64,000 nt of DNA, from positions 1,860,001-1,924,000 of the forward strand of contig NZ_JAMXSS010000002.1 in NCBI RefSeq assembly GCF_024124825.1, given 5' to 3'. Made by a program: the position numbers and the translations under genes. Below the pieces are notes generated by a model. That model saw only the letters and a list, made by a program, of their open reading frames with translations, searched no databases and was not told the DNA's origin. Origin of the DNA: Arthrobacter sp. H16F315 (GTDB lineage Bacteria > Actinomycetota > Actinomycetes > Actinomycetales > Micrococcaceae). This document shows positions 9,186 through 17,438 of the stretch, in pieces. Numbering within the stretch: the first letter of the stretch is position 1; the number at the start of each line of letters is the position of its first letter.

Positions 9186-10064
9186 ATGAGTACAGATTCG
9201 CAGCAGCACGATCAGCCGGCCGGCGCCGCAACGACAGCCGAGAACACACCCGGCGCAGGCGCCGGACAGCCGCCAGCCAGCGCCGGAGACGCGCCGCCGG
9301 CCGCCGGGATCCGGCATAAGGGTCCGCTGGAATTGCGGCGTAAAGCTGCCAAAGTCACGATGTCCGACAGCACGCTGCTGGATACGAAGGGTCCCGGCCA
9401 GTTCGTCCACACCGACCCGTGGCGTGTCCTCAGGATCCAAAGCGAGTTTGTCGAAGGGTTCGGTGCACTGGCGGACCTGGGCCCGGCGGTGAGCGTATTC
9501 GGCTCGGCCCGGACCGTACCCGGCAGCACTAACTACGAGCTCGCCGTCGAAGTGGGACGTCAGCTGGCAGAAGCCGGGTTGGCGGTGATCACCGGCGGCG
9601 GCCCCGGTTCGATGGAGGCAGCCAATAAGGGCGCCGTGCAGGGCAACGGGGTGTCTGTGGGGCTCGGCATCGAACTGCCCTTCGAGCAGGGGATGAACCA
9701 GTGGGTGGACCTGGGTATCAACTTCCGTTACTTCTTCGCCCGCAAAACCATGTTCGTGAAGTACGCCCAGGGGTTCATTGTGCTCCCGGGCGGCCTCGGG
9801 ACACTTGATGAACTCTTCGAGGCTATGGTCCTCGTCCAGACCCGGAAGGTCACCTCCTTCCCGATTGTCCTGATCGGCTCAGCCTTCTGGGCGCCGCTGC
9901 TGGCGTGGATTCAAAACACACTGGTCTCCGAGGGAATGATGTCAGCGGAGGATCTGGACCTGCTGCAGGTCGTGGACGACCCGGCGCTCGCGGTTGCGCT
10001 TGTTGTGGAGGCGCCGCGCGGCACCGGAATCCCAACGGGACCCGTTCCTCCAGCGGAACAGTAA
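9186..10064 (+). CDS. LOG-family (TIGR00730) Rossmann-fold protein
   Basis: A 292-residue member of the LOG family, which includes cytokinin riboside 5'-monophosphate phosphoribohydrolases and molybdenum-cofactor-carrier-like folds. The two diagnostic motifs are present: GGGPGSMEAANKGA (nucleotide binding) and LPGGLGTLDELFE (catalytic PGGxGTxxE). The first 60 residues are low-complexity, rich in Ala, Gly, Gln and Pro, and are probably disordered. ATG 9186 is preferred to GTG 9180. In M. tuberculosis a LOG homologue (Rv1205) lies a few genes from dapD/dapE, as here. The physiological substrate in actinobacteria is unclear; nucleoside monophosphate hydrolysis is the family expectation. Confidence 0.85.
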   Translation: MSTDSQQHDQPAGAATTAENTPGAGAGQPPASAGDAPPAAGIRHKGPLELRRKAAKVTMSDSTLLDTKGPGQFVHTDPWRVLRIQSEFVEGFGALADLGPAVSVFGSARTVPGSTNYELAVEVGRQLAEAGLAVITGGGPGSMEAANKGAVQGNGVSVGLGIELPFEQGMNQWVDLGINFRYFFARKTMFVKYAQGFIVLPGGLGTLDELFEAMVLVQTRKVTSFPIVLIGSAFWAPLLAWIQNTLVSEGMMSAEDLDLLQVVDDPALAVALVVEAPRGTGIPTGPVPPAEQ

Positions 10065-10148
10065 ACGGCTCCGGCCCAGCAACAGCCGGCGGCAAACGCG
10101 GCTGACCGCCCGCCCGCCGGAGGAGCGCCCGTCTGGCACGATGGGGGA

Positions 10149-10499
10149 GTGAGTTTTTTCCTGGTCCTTCTTGCGGTCGCGCTGACCGGCGCCGCGTTCC
10201 TCCTTGGCACCGGCAATGCGTCGAAGATCTTCCGCGGCCGCCGGGGCGCAGACTCCGGCGAGCTGCACGCCCTCGATGACGGCTTCGACCAGCCGGTTGC
10301 CAACCTTCCGCCGGTGCTGCTTCCGGCCCAGGCCGTGCCGTCCGACGTCGACCGCCTGCGTTTTGCTGTGGCCCTTCGCGGTTACCGGATGGACCAGGTG
10401 GACGAGGTGCTCGATGAGTTGCGGGACCAGCTCGCCGCCAAAGACGGCACCATCGCGGATCTTGGCGCTGAACTCGCACGCCGTCGGCGGGAACCGTGA
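10149..10499 (+). CDS. Small DivIVA-domain membrane protein
   Basis: A 116-residue protein with an N-terminal membrane segment (FFLVLLAVALTGAAFLLG) and a short C-terminal DivIVA-type motif: VDRLRFAVALRGYRMDQVDE, followed by a Leu/Asp coiled segment (VLDELRDQLAAKDG). This DivIVA-domain repeat (TIGR03544-like) is common in small actinobacterial proteins. It may link the membrane to polar or septal structures, but no partner can be named. GTG start at 10149. Its stop overlaps the GTG of the next membrane protein by four bases, so the two are translationally coupled. Confidence 0.75.
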   Translation: MSFFLVLLAVALTGAAFLLGTGNASKIFRGRRGADSGELHALDDGFDQPVANLPPVLLPAQAVPSDVDRLRFAVALRGYRMDQVDEVLDELRDQLAAKDGTIADLGAELARRRREP

Positions 10500-11814
10500 G
10501 AAGTGAACCGCCGCAGGCCCGGGCGCCGGCGGCCGAGCATGTTCCGGCCAGGCGGGGTGTAGCCGGGCTGGCTGCCCGGCTGGCGGGCCAGGTGGCGGGC
10601 TGGCCATGGTGGGTCCAAGTGGCCGGGCTCTACGCCGCCGCCCGGTTCATCAGTGCCTGCATTTTTATGGCCGCCGCCCTGCACCAGGGCCCCAATCCTT
10701 GGTTCCCGGCGAAGCCGGACTATTGGTCGTTCGTAAATATCTGGGACGCCCGCTGGTATGGCGAAGCACTCCAAAACGGCTACCCGGACGTCTTGCCGAC
10801 TGACGGTGCCGGAAACGTTCAGGAGAACGCGTGGGCGTTCTACGCGCTCTTTCCCACGCTGGGCAGGGTGGTCGCCGGGCTGACCGGAATGACCCCCGCG
10901 TTCGCCCTGACGCTTATTGCCATGCTGTGCGGGCTGGGTGCGGCACTTGTCATCTACCGGCTCTTCCGGCTCCGGGCCACACCCGGCGCCGCGCTGTGGG
11001 GAACGGTGTTGGTTTCCACCTTCCCGGTGTCGCCGGTGCTGCAAGTGCCCTACGCCGAGTCGCTGAACCTGCTGTTGCTGTCCACCGCCCTGCTGCTGGT
11101 GATGGAGCGCCGCTACCTGTGGGCCATGCCGGCCGTTGTACTGATGTGCCTGTCCCGGCCCACCGGGGTGCCGTTCGCCGCGATGCTGGGGATGCTGTTC
11201 CTCCTCCGGGTGTGGCAGGGCCACCCCGCACCCGCCGGCCGGCCCTCGGGGATAGTCCCGGGACCGGCGCCGCGGCGCGGTCCCTGGCGGCCACCCACAG
11301 CAGGACCGAACTCTGGTCGCTCGGCGGGCTGACGGCGGTCAGCGGAATCGGCGCTCTCGCCTGGCCTGCAATCGCCTGGTACGTTACCGGCGACCTGCAG
11401 GCCTATACAAAAACTGAAACCGTTTGGCGCGGCGAGGAACTGGTGCCGCTAAAACCCTGGTTCGACACCGGAATTCTGCTCTTCGGCCCGGTTATCGGGG
11501 TGCTGGCGCCTTTCGCTTTCGTTGCGCTGTTCGCGGCGGCCATGATGTCCCGCCCCGTGCGTGCGCTGGGCGCTGAACTGCGGCTGTGGTGTGTCTGTTA
11601 CCTGGGCTACCTGCTGGTCTTCCTGCACCCCCAGACCAGTACGTTCCGGATGCTGCTGCCGCTCTTCCCGCTGGCCCTCAGCGCAGCCTTCATCTCCCGG
11701 TCCCGCGCGTACCGCGGCACCCTGGTGATCATGTTCCTGCTGCTGCAGGTGGTCTGGATCGTGTGGCTGTGGGCCTGGGCGCCACTGCCCGGCGGAGGGG
11801 ACTATCCGCCGTGA
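10496..11814 (+). CDS. PIG-V-like integral membrane glycosyltransferase, with a -1 frameshift
   Basis: A polytopic membrane protein of about 439 residues after correction. After a short soluble N-terminus comes a membrane segment and then FVNIWDARWYGEALQNGY. The WDxxWY element is typical of PIG-V/GT-C mannosyltransferases that use polyprenyl-phosphate sugars and place catalytic residues outside the membrane. Six or more further hydrophobic segments follow. The frame is lost around 11235-11256 in the repetitive GGCCGGCCCTCGGGG region. The downstream frame (LGDSPGTGAAARSLAATHS) continues the membrane protein to the stop at 11814. It is coupled to the DivIVA-like gene by a four-base overlap. The glycan acceptor is unknown. 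Confidence 0.72.
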
Positions 11815-12046
11815 CGCGGAGCACCTTTGGGCGCAGCCGGCCCGGTGCGGCGCGGCGCGTCGGAAAGTCCAGCGATTAGCTACAGCCGCGTTGTTACGCG
11901 ATAATAGCTGGTAAGCAAGGACAAGAAGCAAACTGAGTATGTGGCCCTGGTGGTACCCATCACGGCCGCCGGGCAGCTTGATTGACTAAGCGGACGCAGC
12001 CCGGCCGGGCTGGTATGTCACTGGACTAATGGAGGGGATATTCCTT

Positions 12047-12214
12047 ATGGCGGCAATGAAACCACGCACCGGCGACGGCCCGATGGAAGTTACCAAAGAA
12101 GGACGAAGCTTGATCATGCGTGTGCCGCTCGAAGGTGGCGGACGGCTCGTGGTCGAACTCAACTCCGCTGAAGCTGCCAATTTGAAGGAATGCCTCGTCG
12201 GCGTTACCGAATAG
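12047..12214 (+). CDS. DUF3117 family small protein
   Basis: A 55-residue protein that matches the highly conserved actinobacterial DUF3117 family: MAAMKPRTGDGPMEVTKEGR, then IMRVPLEGGGRLVVELN. It is probably a small beta-rich cytoplasmic protein; the function is unknown. ATG 12047 is chosen because MAAMKPRTGDG is the conserved start. A GGAGG sits at 12031-12035, although the spacing is a little long, and an alternative ATG at 12056 exists. An intrinsic terminator of unusual strength follows immediately. In M. tuberculosis the homologue (Rv1211, from memory) is also near these genes. Confidence 0.85.
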   Translation: MAAMKPRTGDGPMEVTKEGRSLIMRVPLEGGGRLVVELNSAEAANLKECLVGVTE

Positions 12215-12231
12215 CTTCGCTGAATGCTCTG

Positions 12232-12279
12232 ACAACGGGCGGGGTCCGCAGCCGGGTGGCTGCGGACCCCGCCCGTTGT
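12232..12279. terminator. Very stable hairpin terminator after the DUF3117 gene
   Basis: A perfect 22-bp inverted repeat (12232-12253 with 12258-12279, four-base loop) lies 18 bases past the DUF3117 stop and before the convergent methyltransferase stop. It is flanked by short AC and GT stretches, not a long T-run. It probably works on both strands. Confidence 0.8.
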
Positions 12280-12323
12280 TGTGGTGCGGGACCTGCCGGC
12301 CGCGTAACCGTGGAGCTGCCCTG

Positions 12324-12956
12324 CTACTTCTTGACTGCGACCAGCAGACCGTCGCCGGTCGGGAGCATGGCTGAGGCGAGGCGGTCGTCCTCACGGATGG
12401 ACTTGCCCACCTGGCGGAGGATCACGGTGGTGGCATCCCGCGCGGCAGGGTTGGCGACACGGTCCTTGTCCAGCGCATCGTTGACGATCAGCAATCCGCC
12501 GGACTTGAGCAGCCGGACTGCCTGTTCCACATAGCCGGGGTAGTTGGGTTTGTCGGCGTCAATAAAGACCAGGTCGTAGGCGCCGTCGGTCAGCCGGGGG
12601 AGGACGTCGCGGGCGCGGCCGGAGATGGTCCGTGTCCGGTTAGCCGGGCTGCCGGCCTCCTGGAACGCCTCCCGCGCGGCCTTGAGGTGTTCGACGTCGA
12701 CGTCGATGGTGGTCAGGACAGCGTGCGGACCCAGCCCGCGCAGGATGCAGACTCCGGAGACCCCTGCGCCGGTGCCGATTTCGACGGCGGTCTGGGCCTT
12801 GGAAGCGGCAGCCAGGACGGTCAGGACGGCACCCACGCCGGGGCCGACCGGGGTGACCCCCAATTCGAAGGACCGTTCGCGCGCGTGCAACAGGACCTCA
12901 TCCTCGGCAGGCAGATCTTCTGCGTAGGACCAGCTCGTAGACTTATCGGCGCTCAT
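12324..12956 (-). CDS. Class I SAM-dependent O-methyltransferase
   Basis: A 210-residue methyltransferase of the caffeoyl-CoA/catechol O-methyltransferase type. Motif I is [11 protein letters not shown], with the SAM acidic residue in TTIDVDVEH. The metal/active-site region [12 protein letters not shown] holds the Asp residues that bind the divalent cation in this family. The substrate is unknown. It is divergent from sigE, the same neighbourhood I recall in M. tuberculosis (Rv1220c beside sigE Rv1221). No operon partner is visible on its own strand. Confidence 0.85.
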   Translation of the reverse strand: MSADKSTSWSYAEDLPAEDEVLLHARERSFELGVTPVGPGVGAVLTVLAAASKAQTAVEIGTGAGVSGVCILRGLGPHAVLTTIDVDVEHLKAAREAFQEAGSPANRTRTISGRARDVLPRLTDGAYDLVFIDADKPNYPGYVEQAVRLLKSGGLLIVNDALDKDRVANPAARDATTVILRQVGKSIREDDRLASAMLPTGDGLLVAVKK

Positions 12957-13261
12957 GGATTCGCTTTCTGGGCGGCAGGGGATTGTTCCCTCCAGCGTAC
13001 TGGGTCAGGGAGGACCCGGCAGGCAGGCGCCACCGCTGGCGCGGTCACAGTGCACTCGCCGCCGTGGGCACGGCCGGCCGGCGCGGGCCGCCGGTTCTGC
13101 CGAGGGCGGAAGGGTGGCCGCCGTCAGGAAATTCCCAGAAAATTTTGAAAAGATGGATATCCGCTCATCCGCGTGGTGATCGGCGCCGAATCAAGGATGC
13201 CGGAGCTTGCAGCCGCAAGCACCGTCCACGGCGTAAGCACCATCCACGAGGGGAGCGGACA
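12957..13261. other. Intergenic region between O-methyltransferase and sigE
   Basis: About 305 bases with no convincing gene. It should hold divergent promoters. The only distinct feature is an AT-rich patch (about 13127-13161) in otherwise GC-rich DNA, which may be the sigE promoter zone. I cannot identify a reliable -35/-10 pair or an ECF-type GGAAC site. The sigE ribosome binding site (GAGGGGAG, about 13249-13256) lies at the right end. Confidence 0.4.
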
Positions 13262-13897
13262 ATGTCGGTAGTGGCAGCTGTCCCTGTAGCTGAAGAGTCC
13301 CAGGCCGCGGCGGAGGCCGTATGGGTCCGGCCCACCTGGGAGGAAGTGGTGACCAACCACTCAGCCAAGGTGTACCGGCTCGCGTATCGTCTCACCGGCA
13401 ACAAGTACGACGCCGAGGACCTTACCCAGGAAGTATTTGTCCGGGTCTTCCGTTCGCTGGAGAACTTCAAACCGGGCACCCTGGACGGTTGGCTGCACCG
13501 GATCACCACGAACCTGTTCCTGGACCAGGCGCGGCGCAAAAGCCGGATCCGCTTCGACGCGCTGGCTGACGACGCAGAATCCCGCCTGCCCGGCCGCGAG
13601 CCCGGCCCGGAACAGAGCTTTGAATTCAACAACCTGGACGTCGACGTGCAGGCGGCCCTGGAGGAACTCCCGCCGGACTTCCGTGCCGCCGTCGTCCTCT
13701 GCGACCTTGAGGGGCTCTCCTATGACGAGGTCGCCGTCGCTTTGGGCATCAAGCTCGGTACCGTCCGCTCCCGGATTCACCGCGGGCGCACCATGCTCCG
13801 GGAGAAGCTGGCCCACCGTGACCCGAGGCCGCCGCAGTCCGCCAAGGCGTCGCTGAAGCCGCGACTGAAGATGCCGCGCATTGCCGGCCTCCTCTGA
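13262..13897 (+). CDS. sigE: ECF RNA polymerase sigma factor SigE
   Basis: A 211-residue ECF sigma factor that should direct a cell-envelope or general stress regulon. Region 2 is [20 protein letters not shown], with the [10 protein letters not shown] core that contacts RNA polymerase. Region 4 is [20 protein letters not shown], a helix-turn-helix for the -35 element. ATG 13262 is chosen because it follows a GAGGGGAG ribosome binding site, although the frame is open further upstream. A zinc anti-sigma gene follows after eight bases and tatB after that, matching the actinobacterial sigE-rseA-tatB order. Activity is likely controlled by the anti-sigma factor. Confidence 0.93.
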   Translation: MSVVAAVPVAEESQAAAEAVWVRPTWEEVVTNHSAKVYRLAYRLTGNKYDAEDLTQEVFVRVFRSLENFKPGTLDGWLHRITTNLFLDQARRKSRIRFDALADDAESRLPGREPGPEQSFEFNNLDVDVQAALEELPPDFRAAVVLCDLEGLSYDEVAVALGIKLGTVRSRIHRGRTMLREKLAHRDPRPPQSAKASLKPRLKMPRIAGLL

Positions 13898-13905
13898 ACC
13901 AGGCG

Positions 13906-15021
13906 ATGCGTCTGCTCCAGCGACTGCTTCGCTTTCCCCACAAGCGTCGGAGCCGGCACCGGGACCCATGCCCGGACTGCCAGCTGCAGAAGCGCCGCGA
14001 ACGGCAGTACCTGGAGCGGCTGCGCGGAGCGGACGTGCCCGTGGCCAGCAGCGACCTCACTGCACGACTGCTGGCGCGCACCGCGGAACTCGCCAGCGCT
14101 GAGCAGCCGGACCGCCGCCCGCCGTCAACGGTCCTTGGAAGCCGCCCCGTGCTGCGTGCCTCGGCGATAGCGGCCGGCAGTGCTGCGGCCGCCGCGGCCC
14201 TGCTCGGCGGATCGGCCTATCTGATGGGCGCCGACCCCGCCCAGCGGCCCGGCGTCGCGCCCGCCACAGCGTTTTTCCAGCAGGATCCTGCTGGTTTCGG
14301 GGCCGATGCCATGGACGGACTGTCCGGCGCGCCAGCAGGCTGGAGCCTCACCGGCGAACCCGATTTCACTCCGGCCGGCTCGCTAAGCACGGCCCAGCTG
14401 ACCATGTTGCGCTCCGAGGGGTGGTCCTGCCCCGTGCTCCGTGAACTCGGCTACCACCTGATCTGGGCCAGGGGCCGGGTCCTGACCGGCGGCGACGTTG
14501 TGGAGCTGCGCCTCACGGACGGCCGGCATTTCACCACAATCCTCGAACAACACGGTGCTCCGGACCGGCAGCGCGGCCCGGCAGGGCAGTCCGGCTTTCC
14601 TGAAACCGCCCCGCCACTGAACCCGCTCACGGGCCACCCGGCACCACTGGACGGCTTCACCTCAGCGGTGCTGCCTCCGGGGAACGCCGCAGCGGGCGCG
14701 GAGCCAGGGGTTGGCGCGAGCCAAGGCAGCCTCTGGGTGAATCATGCCGCGCCCTTCGCTGCCATCTACAAGGCGGACCAAACTACCTTCACCTACGTCT
14801 CGGACCAGCCCGCGGAGCGGACAGGCGAGGCCGTGACCGCACTGGTCCAGGCCCGTACCTTGGCACTCGGAACGGCCGCCGGCCAGGGCCAGGAACCGCA
14901 GGGAACGATCCACGGCCCTGCGACGGCGGACGGCAGCGGTCCGGATTCCGGGCCCGGGCACGATTTCAGCAGCCGGATGGAACGTGGCATGGGCAGGATT
15001 CTGGAGTTGCTGGCACCGTGA
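13906..15021 (+). CDS. Zinc-type anti-sigma factor (RseA-like) with extracytoplasmic domain
   Basis: A 371-residue protein. Near the N-terminus is the ZAS zinc-binding motif HRDPCPDC (HxxxCxxC, about residues 19-26), which in redox- or stress-sensitive anti-sigma factors holds the cognate sigma factor. A single hydrophobic segment follows at about residues 85-110 (AIAAGSAAAAAALLGGSAYL). The remaining 260 residues should lie outside the membrane and contain no recognised domain. The eight-base gap to sigE indicates co-transcription. The protein is much larger than the soluble M. tuberculosis RseA, because of the added extracytoplasmic part. Confidence 0.85.
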   Translation: MRLLQRLLRFPHKRRSRHRDPCPDCQLQKRRERQYLERLRGADVPVASSDLTARLLARTAELASAEQPDRRPPSTVLGSRPVLRASAIAAGSAAAAAALLGGSAYLMGADPAQRPGVAPATAFFQQDPAGFGADAMDGLSGAPAGWSLTGEPDFTPAGSLSTAQLTMLRSEGWSCPVLRELGYHLIWARGRVLTGGDVVELRLTDGRHFTTILEQHGAPDRQRGPAGQSGFPETAPPLNPLTGHPAPLDGFTSAVLPPGNAAAGAEPGVGASQGSLWVNHAAPFAAIYKADQTTFTYVSDQPAERTGEAVTALVQARTLALGTAAGQGQEPQGTIHGPATADGSGPDSGPGHDFSSRMERGMGRILELLAP

Positions 15022-15101
15022 CGTGCGGATTTGGTGGGGTCACGCGCCGGGTATTCCGGCCGAATCGTCGCGGCCCCGCGTGAGAGGGTAATCTTCGTAC
15101 A

Positions 15102-15494
15102 ATGCTTGGAATCAATGGACCGGAGTTCCTCCTTCTGCTGATCATCGGCCTTCTGGTGATTGGCCCCAGCAGGCTGCCCGAATACACCCAGAAACTTGCC
15201 AACATCGTTAAGGAAGTCCGGCGGATGGCGTCGGGGGCCAGAGAGCAGATCAAGGACGAAGTCGGCATCGACATCGACGACGTTGACTGGAAGAAATACG
15301 ATCCCCGGCAGTACGATCCGCGCCGGATCATCAAAGAGGCGCTGCTTGACGATGACACCAAGCCGGTCAGCGGCGGCGCCCCTGCGGCGGCAGTAGCCAC
15401 AGCTGCGGCAGCTGCGTCGGTTACCCGGCCGGATCGAACTGTCGAGCGGCTCCCGGACGGCGAGCAGGCGCCATTCGACTCGGAGGCTACTTAA
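15102..15494 (+). CDS. tatB: Sec-independent protein translocase protein TatB
   Basis: A 130-residue TatB. The N-terminal membrane helix (EFLLLLIIGLLVIGPSRLPEY) has the conserved Glu at the start and GPxRLPE at the end. An amphipathic helix follows, with the tail rich in Ala and charged residues. TatB works with TatC as the twin-arginine signal receptor in the membrane. Location after sigE and its anti-sigma gene is common in actinobacteria. The 3' end overlaps the convergent mrp gene by eight bases. Confidence 0.9.
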   Translation: MLGINGPEFLLLLIIGLLVIGPSRLPEYTQKLANIVKEVRRMASGAREQIKDEVGIDIDDVDWKKYDPRQYDPRRIIKEALLDDDTKPVSGGAPAAAVATAAAAASVTRPDRTVERLPDGEQAPFDSEAT

Positions 15495-16593
15495 CTGGCT
15501 GCAGGCCCAGCGACCTTCCGTTGAGCCCGCGCGGGATGGCACCGATTCTGCCGGCAATGTCCAGCAGCGCCGCGGCGGCGGGAGTTTCGGGCCGGCCCAG
15601 CACCAGCGGAACACCGGTGTCGCCCCCCTCCCGCAAGAGAATGTCCAGCGGAATCTGTCCCAGCAGTGGAACATCACTTCCCACAGTCGCTGAGAGCCGC
15701 TCGGCCAGCATGGCCCCGCCGCCACTGCCGAACAGCTCCATCCGGCCGCCGTCGGGCATTTCAAGGTAGGACATGTTCTCCACAACACCGGCGACGACTT
15801 GGCCGGTCTGGGTCGCGAGGGCACCCGCCCGCTCTGCCACATCCGCAGCAGCGGCCTGGGGAGTGGTCACCACGAGGATCTGGGCTTGGGGCAGCAGCTG
15901 GGCCACGGAGATGGCGATGTCACCGGTGCCGGGCGGAAGGTCCAGGAACAAGGCGTCGAGATCGCCGAAGTAGACGTCGGTGAGGAACTGCTCCAGCGCA
16001 CGGTGCAGCATGGGCCCGCGCCAGGCGACCGGCTGGTTGGCGGTGACGAACATACCGATCGAGATGACTTTGACCCCGTAGGCTACCGGCGGCAGGATCA
16101 TGTCATCGACCCGGGTGGGGGACTGGGTGATGCCCATCAACGCCGGGACGGAGAAACCGTAGACGTCCGCATCGACGATCCCCACCCGCAGGCCCCGCGC
16201 CGCGAGGGCGCAGGCGAGGTTTACCGTCACCGAGGACTTGCCGACGCCGCCCTTGCCGCTCGCGACGGCGTATACCTTGGTCAACGATCCGGGGTCGTTG
16301 AACGGGATGCCGCGCTGGCCGCCGGCACCGCGGAGCTGGTCCTTGAGGGCGTCGCGCTGTTCCTGGGTCATGACTTTCAGCTCGACCTCGACGCCGGTGA
16401 CGCCCGGCACGGCGGACACCGCCGACTCGCAATCGGCGGTGATTGTTCCGCGCAGCGGGCAGCCGGCAATGGTCAGGAGCACCGCGACCCGTACCTGCCC
16501 GGCCGCGGAAATCTCCACCGCTTCCACCATGCCCAGTTCAGTGATCGGACGGCGGAGCTCGGGATCGATGACGGTGGCGAGTGCGGCCTGCAC
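15487..16593 (-). CDS. mrp: Mrp/ApbC-type iron-sulfur cluster carrier P-loop ATPase
   Basis: An N-terminal MIP18/DUF59-like domain (ATVIDPELRRPITELGMVEA) is followed by a ParA/Mrp ATPase domain: deviant Walker A GKGGVGKSS, and LDLPPGTGDIA as Walker B region. The family binds and transfers [4Fe-4S] clusters to target proteins. The C-terminal CxxC seen in many ApbC proteins is not obvious in this sequence. The GTG start at 16593 gives 368 residues. An ATG at 16657 (MNFSQDSTTPG) would add about 20 residues if one extra G at about 16596-16599 is an error. The true start is therefore uncertain. Confidence 0.87.
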   Translation of the reverse strand: MQAALATVIDPELRRPITELGMVEAVEISAAGQVRVAVLLTIAGCPLRGTITADCESAVSAVPGVTGVEVELKVMTQEQRDALKDQLRGAGGQRGIPFNDPGSLTKVYAVASGKGGVGKSSVTVNLACALAARGLRVGIVDADVYGFSVPALMGITQSPTRVDDMILPPVAYGVKVISIGMFVTANQPVAWRGPMLHRALEQFLTDVYFGDLDALFLDLPPGTGDIAISVAQLLPQAQILVVTTPQAAAADVAERAGALATQTGQVVAGVVENMSYLEMPDGGRMELFGSGGGAMLAERLSATVGSDVPLLGQIPLDILLREGGDTGVPLVLGRPETPAAAALLDIAGRIGAIPRGLNGRSLGLQPVK

Positions 16594-16668
16594 TGCCCCG
16601 GCCAGCGGGGGAGTCCGGGACGGTGCCGGGGGTGGTGCTGTCCTGGCTGAAATTCATGCGGTAGGTGC

Positions 16669-17438
16669 TCAGTTCTCGGGGAGTACGGGGGCGCAGGCGC
16701 GCCGGCATGGTCCGCACCGGCGTTGTTCTGCTGTTCGGCCAAGGCGCCGGACTTCTTATTTGCCCTGGGTTTGCTCTCGGACCGGACCCGGGGGATCTGC
16801 TGGGTGCGGGGACTGCGCTGTTTGTCGCGGCGTTCCTTCAGTTTTTCCTTGACCTTGTCCCGCGGCGACTCGTGAACACCGGCGGACGGATCGTGGGTGC
16901 GCAGTTCCTCCTGTGCTTCCAGCATGTCCTCCAGCAGGCTCCGCAGCTCGGCCCGGACGTAATCGCGGGTGGCGACTTCGCGCAGGGCGATCCGCAGCGA
17001 AGCGAGTTCCCGGGTCAGGTATTCGGTGTCGGAGAGGTTCCGCTCTGCCCGCTGGCGGTCCTGCTGCAGGGAGACGCGGTCACGGTCGTCCTGCCTGTTC
17101 TGGGCCAGCAGCAACAGTGGCGCGGCGTAGGAGGCCTGCAGCGAAAGCATTAGGGTCAGCAGGGTATACCCGAGGGCCCTGGAGTCGAACTGCCATTCGG
17201 AGGGGGCGAAAGTGTTCCATCCCAGCCAGATGACGACGAACACCGTCATGTAGACCAGGAACTGCGGGGTGCCCATAAAGCGGGCGAACCCTTCAGTGGT
17301 CTGGCCAAAGGCGTCCGGGTTGGGGGAGAACTTCGGCAGGATCCGCTGGCGGCCGCTCAGGGGCGTATCGAGGCCGCCCCTGTCGGCCTTGGTGCCCGGC
17401 CGTGCCTGGGGGTTCCGTGCTGCGCTGATATCAGCCAA
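16669..17438 (-). CDS. DUF1003 membrane protein, with a -1 frameshift at its C-terminus
   Basis: The DUF1003 core is clear: two transmembrane helices, FLVYMTVFVVIWLGWNTF and YTLLTLMLSLQASYAA, followed by the hallmark PLLLLAQNRQ. A helical and then strongly basic C-terminal tail follows (DKVKEKLKERRDKQRSPRTQ). TTG 17438 is preferred because a GGAGG lies five bases upstream at 17443-17447; TTG 17450 is an alternative. It starts inside the end of the upstream PRC/MgtE_N/CBS gene, so the two are coupled. In the raw sequence the frame runs into mrp; one extra G in the run at 16687-16691 gives a natural end (VLPEN) at 16669. Function unknown. Confidence 0.8.

Noticed and set aside
16473-16668. Extension of the DUF1003 protein into mrp
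   Set aside because: The last 60 or so residues are antisense-like nonsense produced by the lost base at 16687-16691; the natural stop is at 16669.
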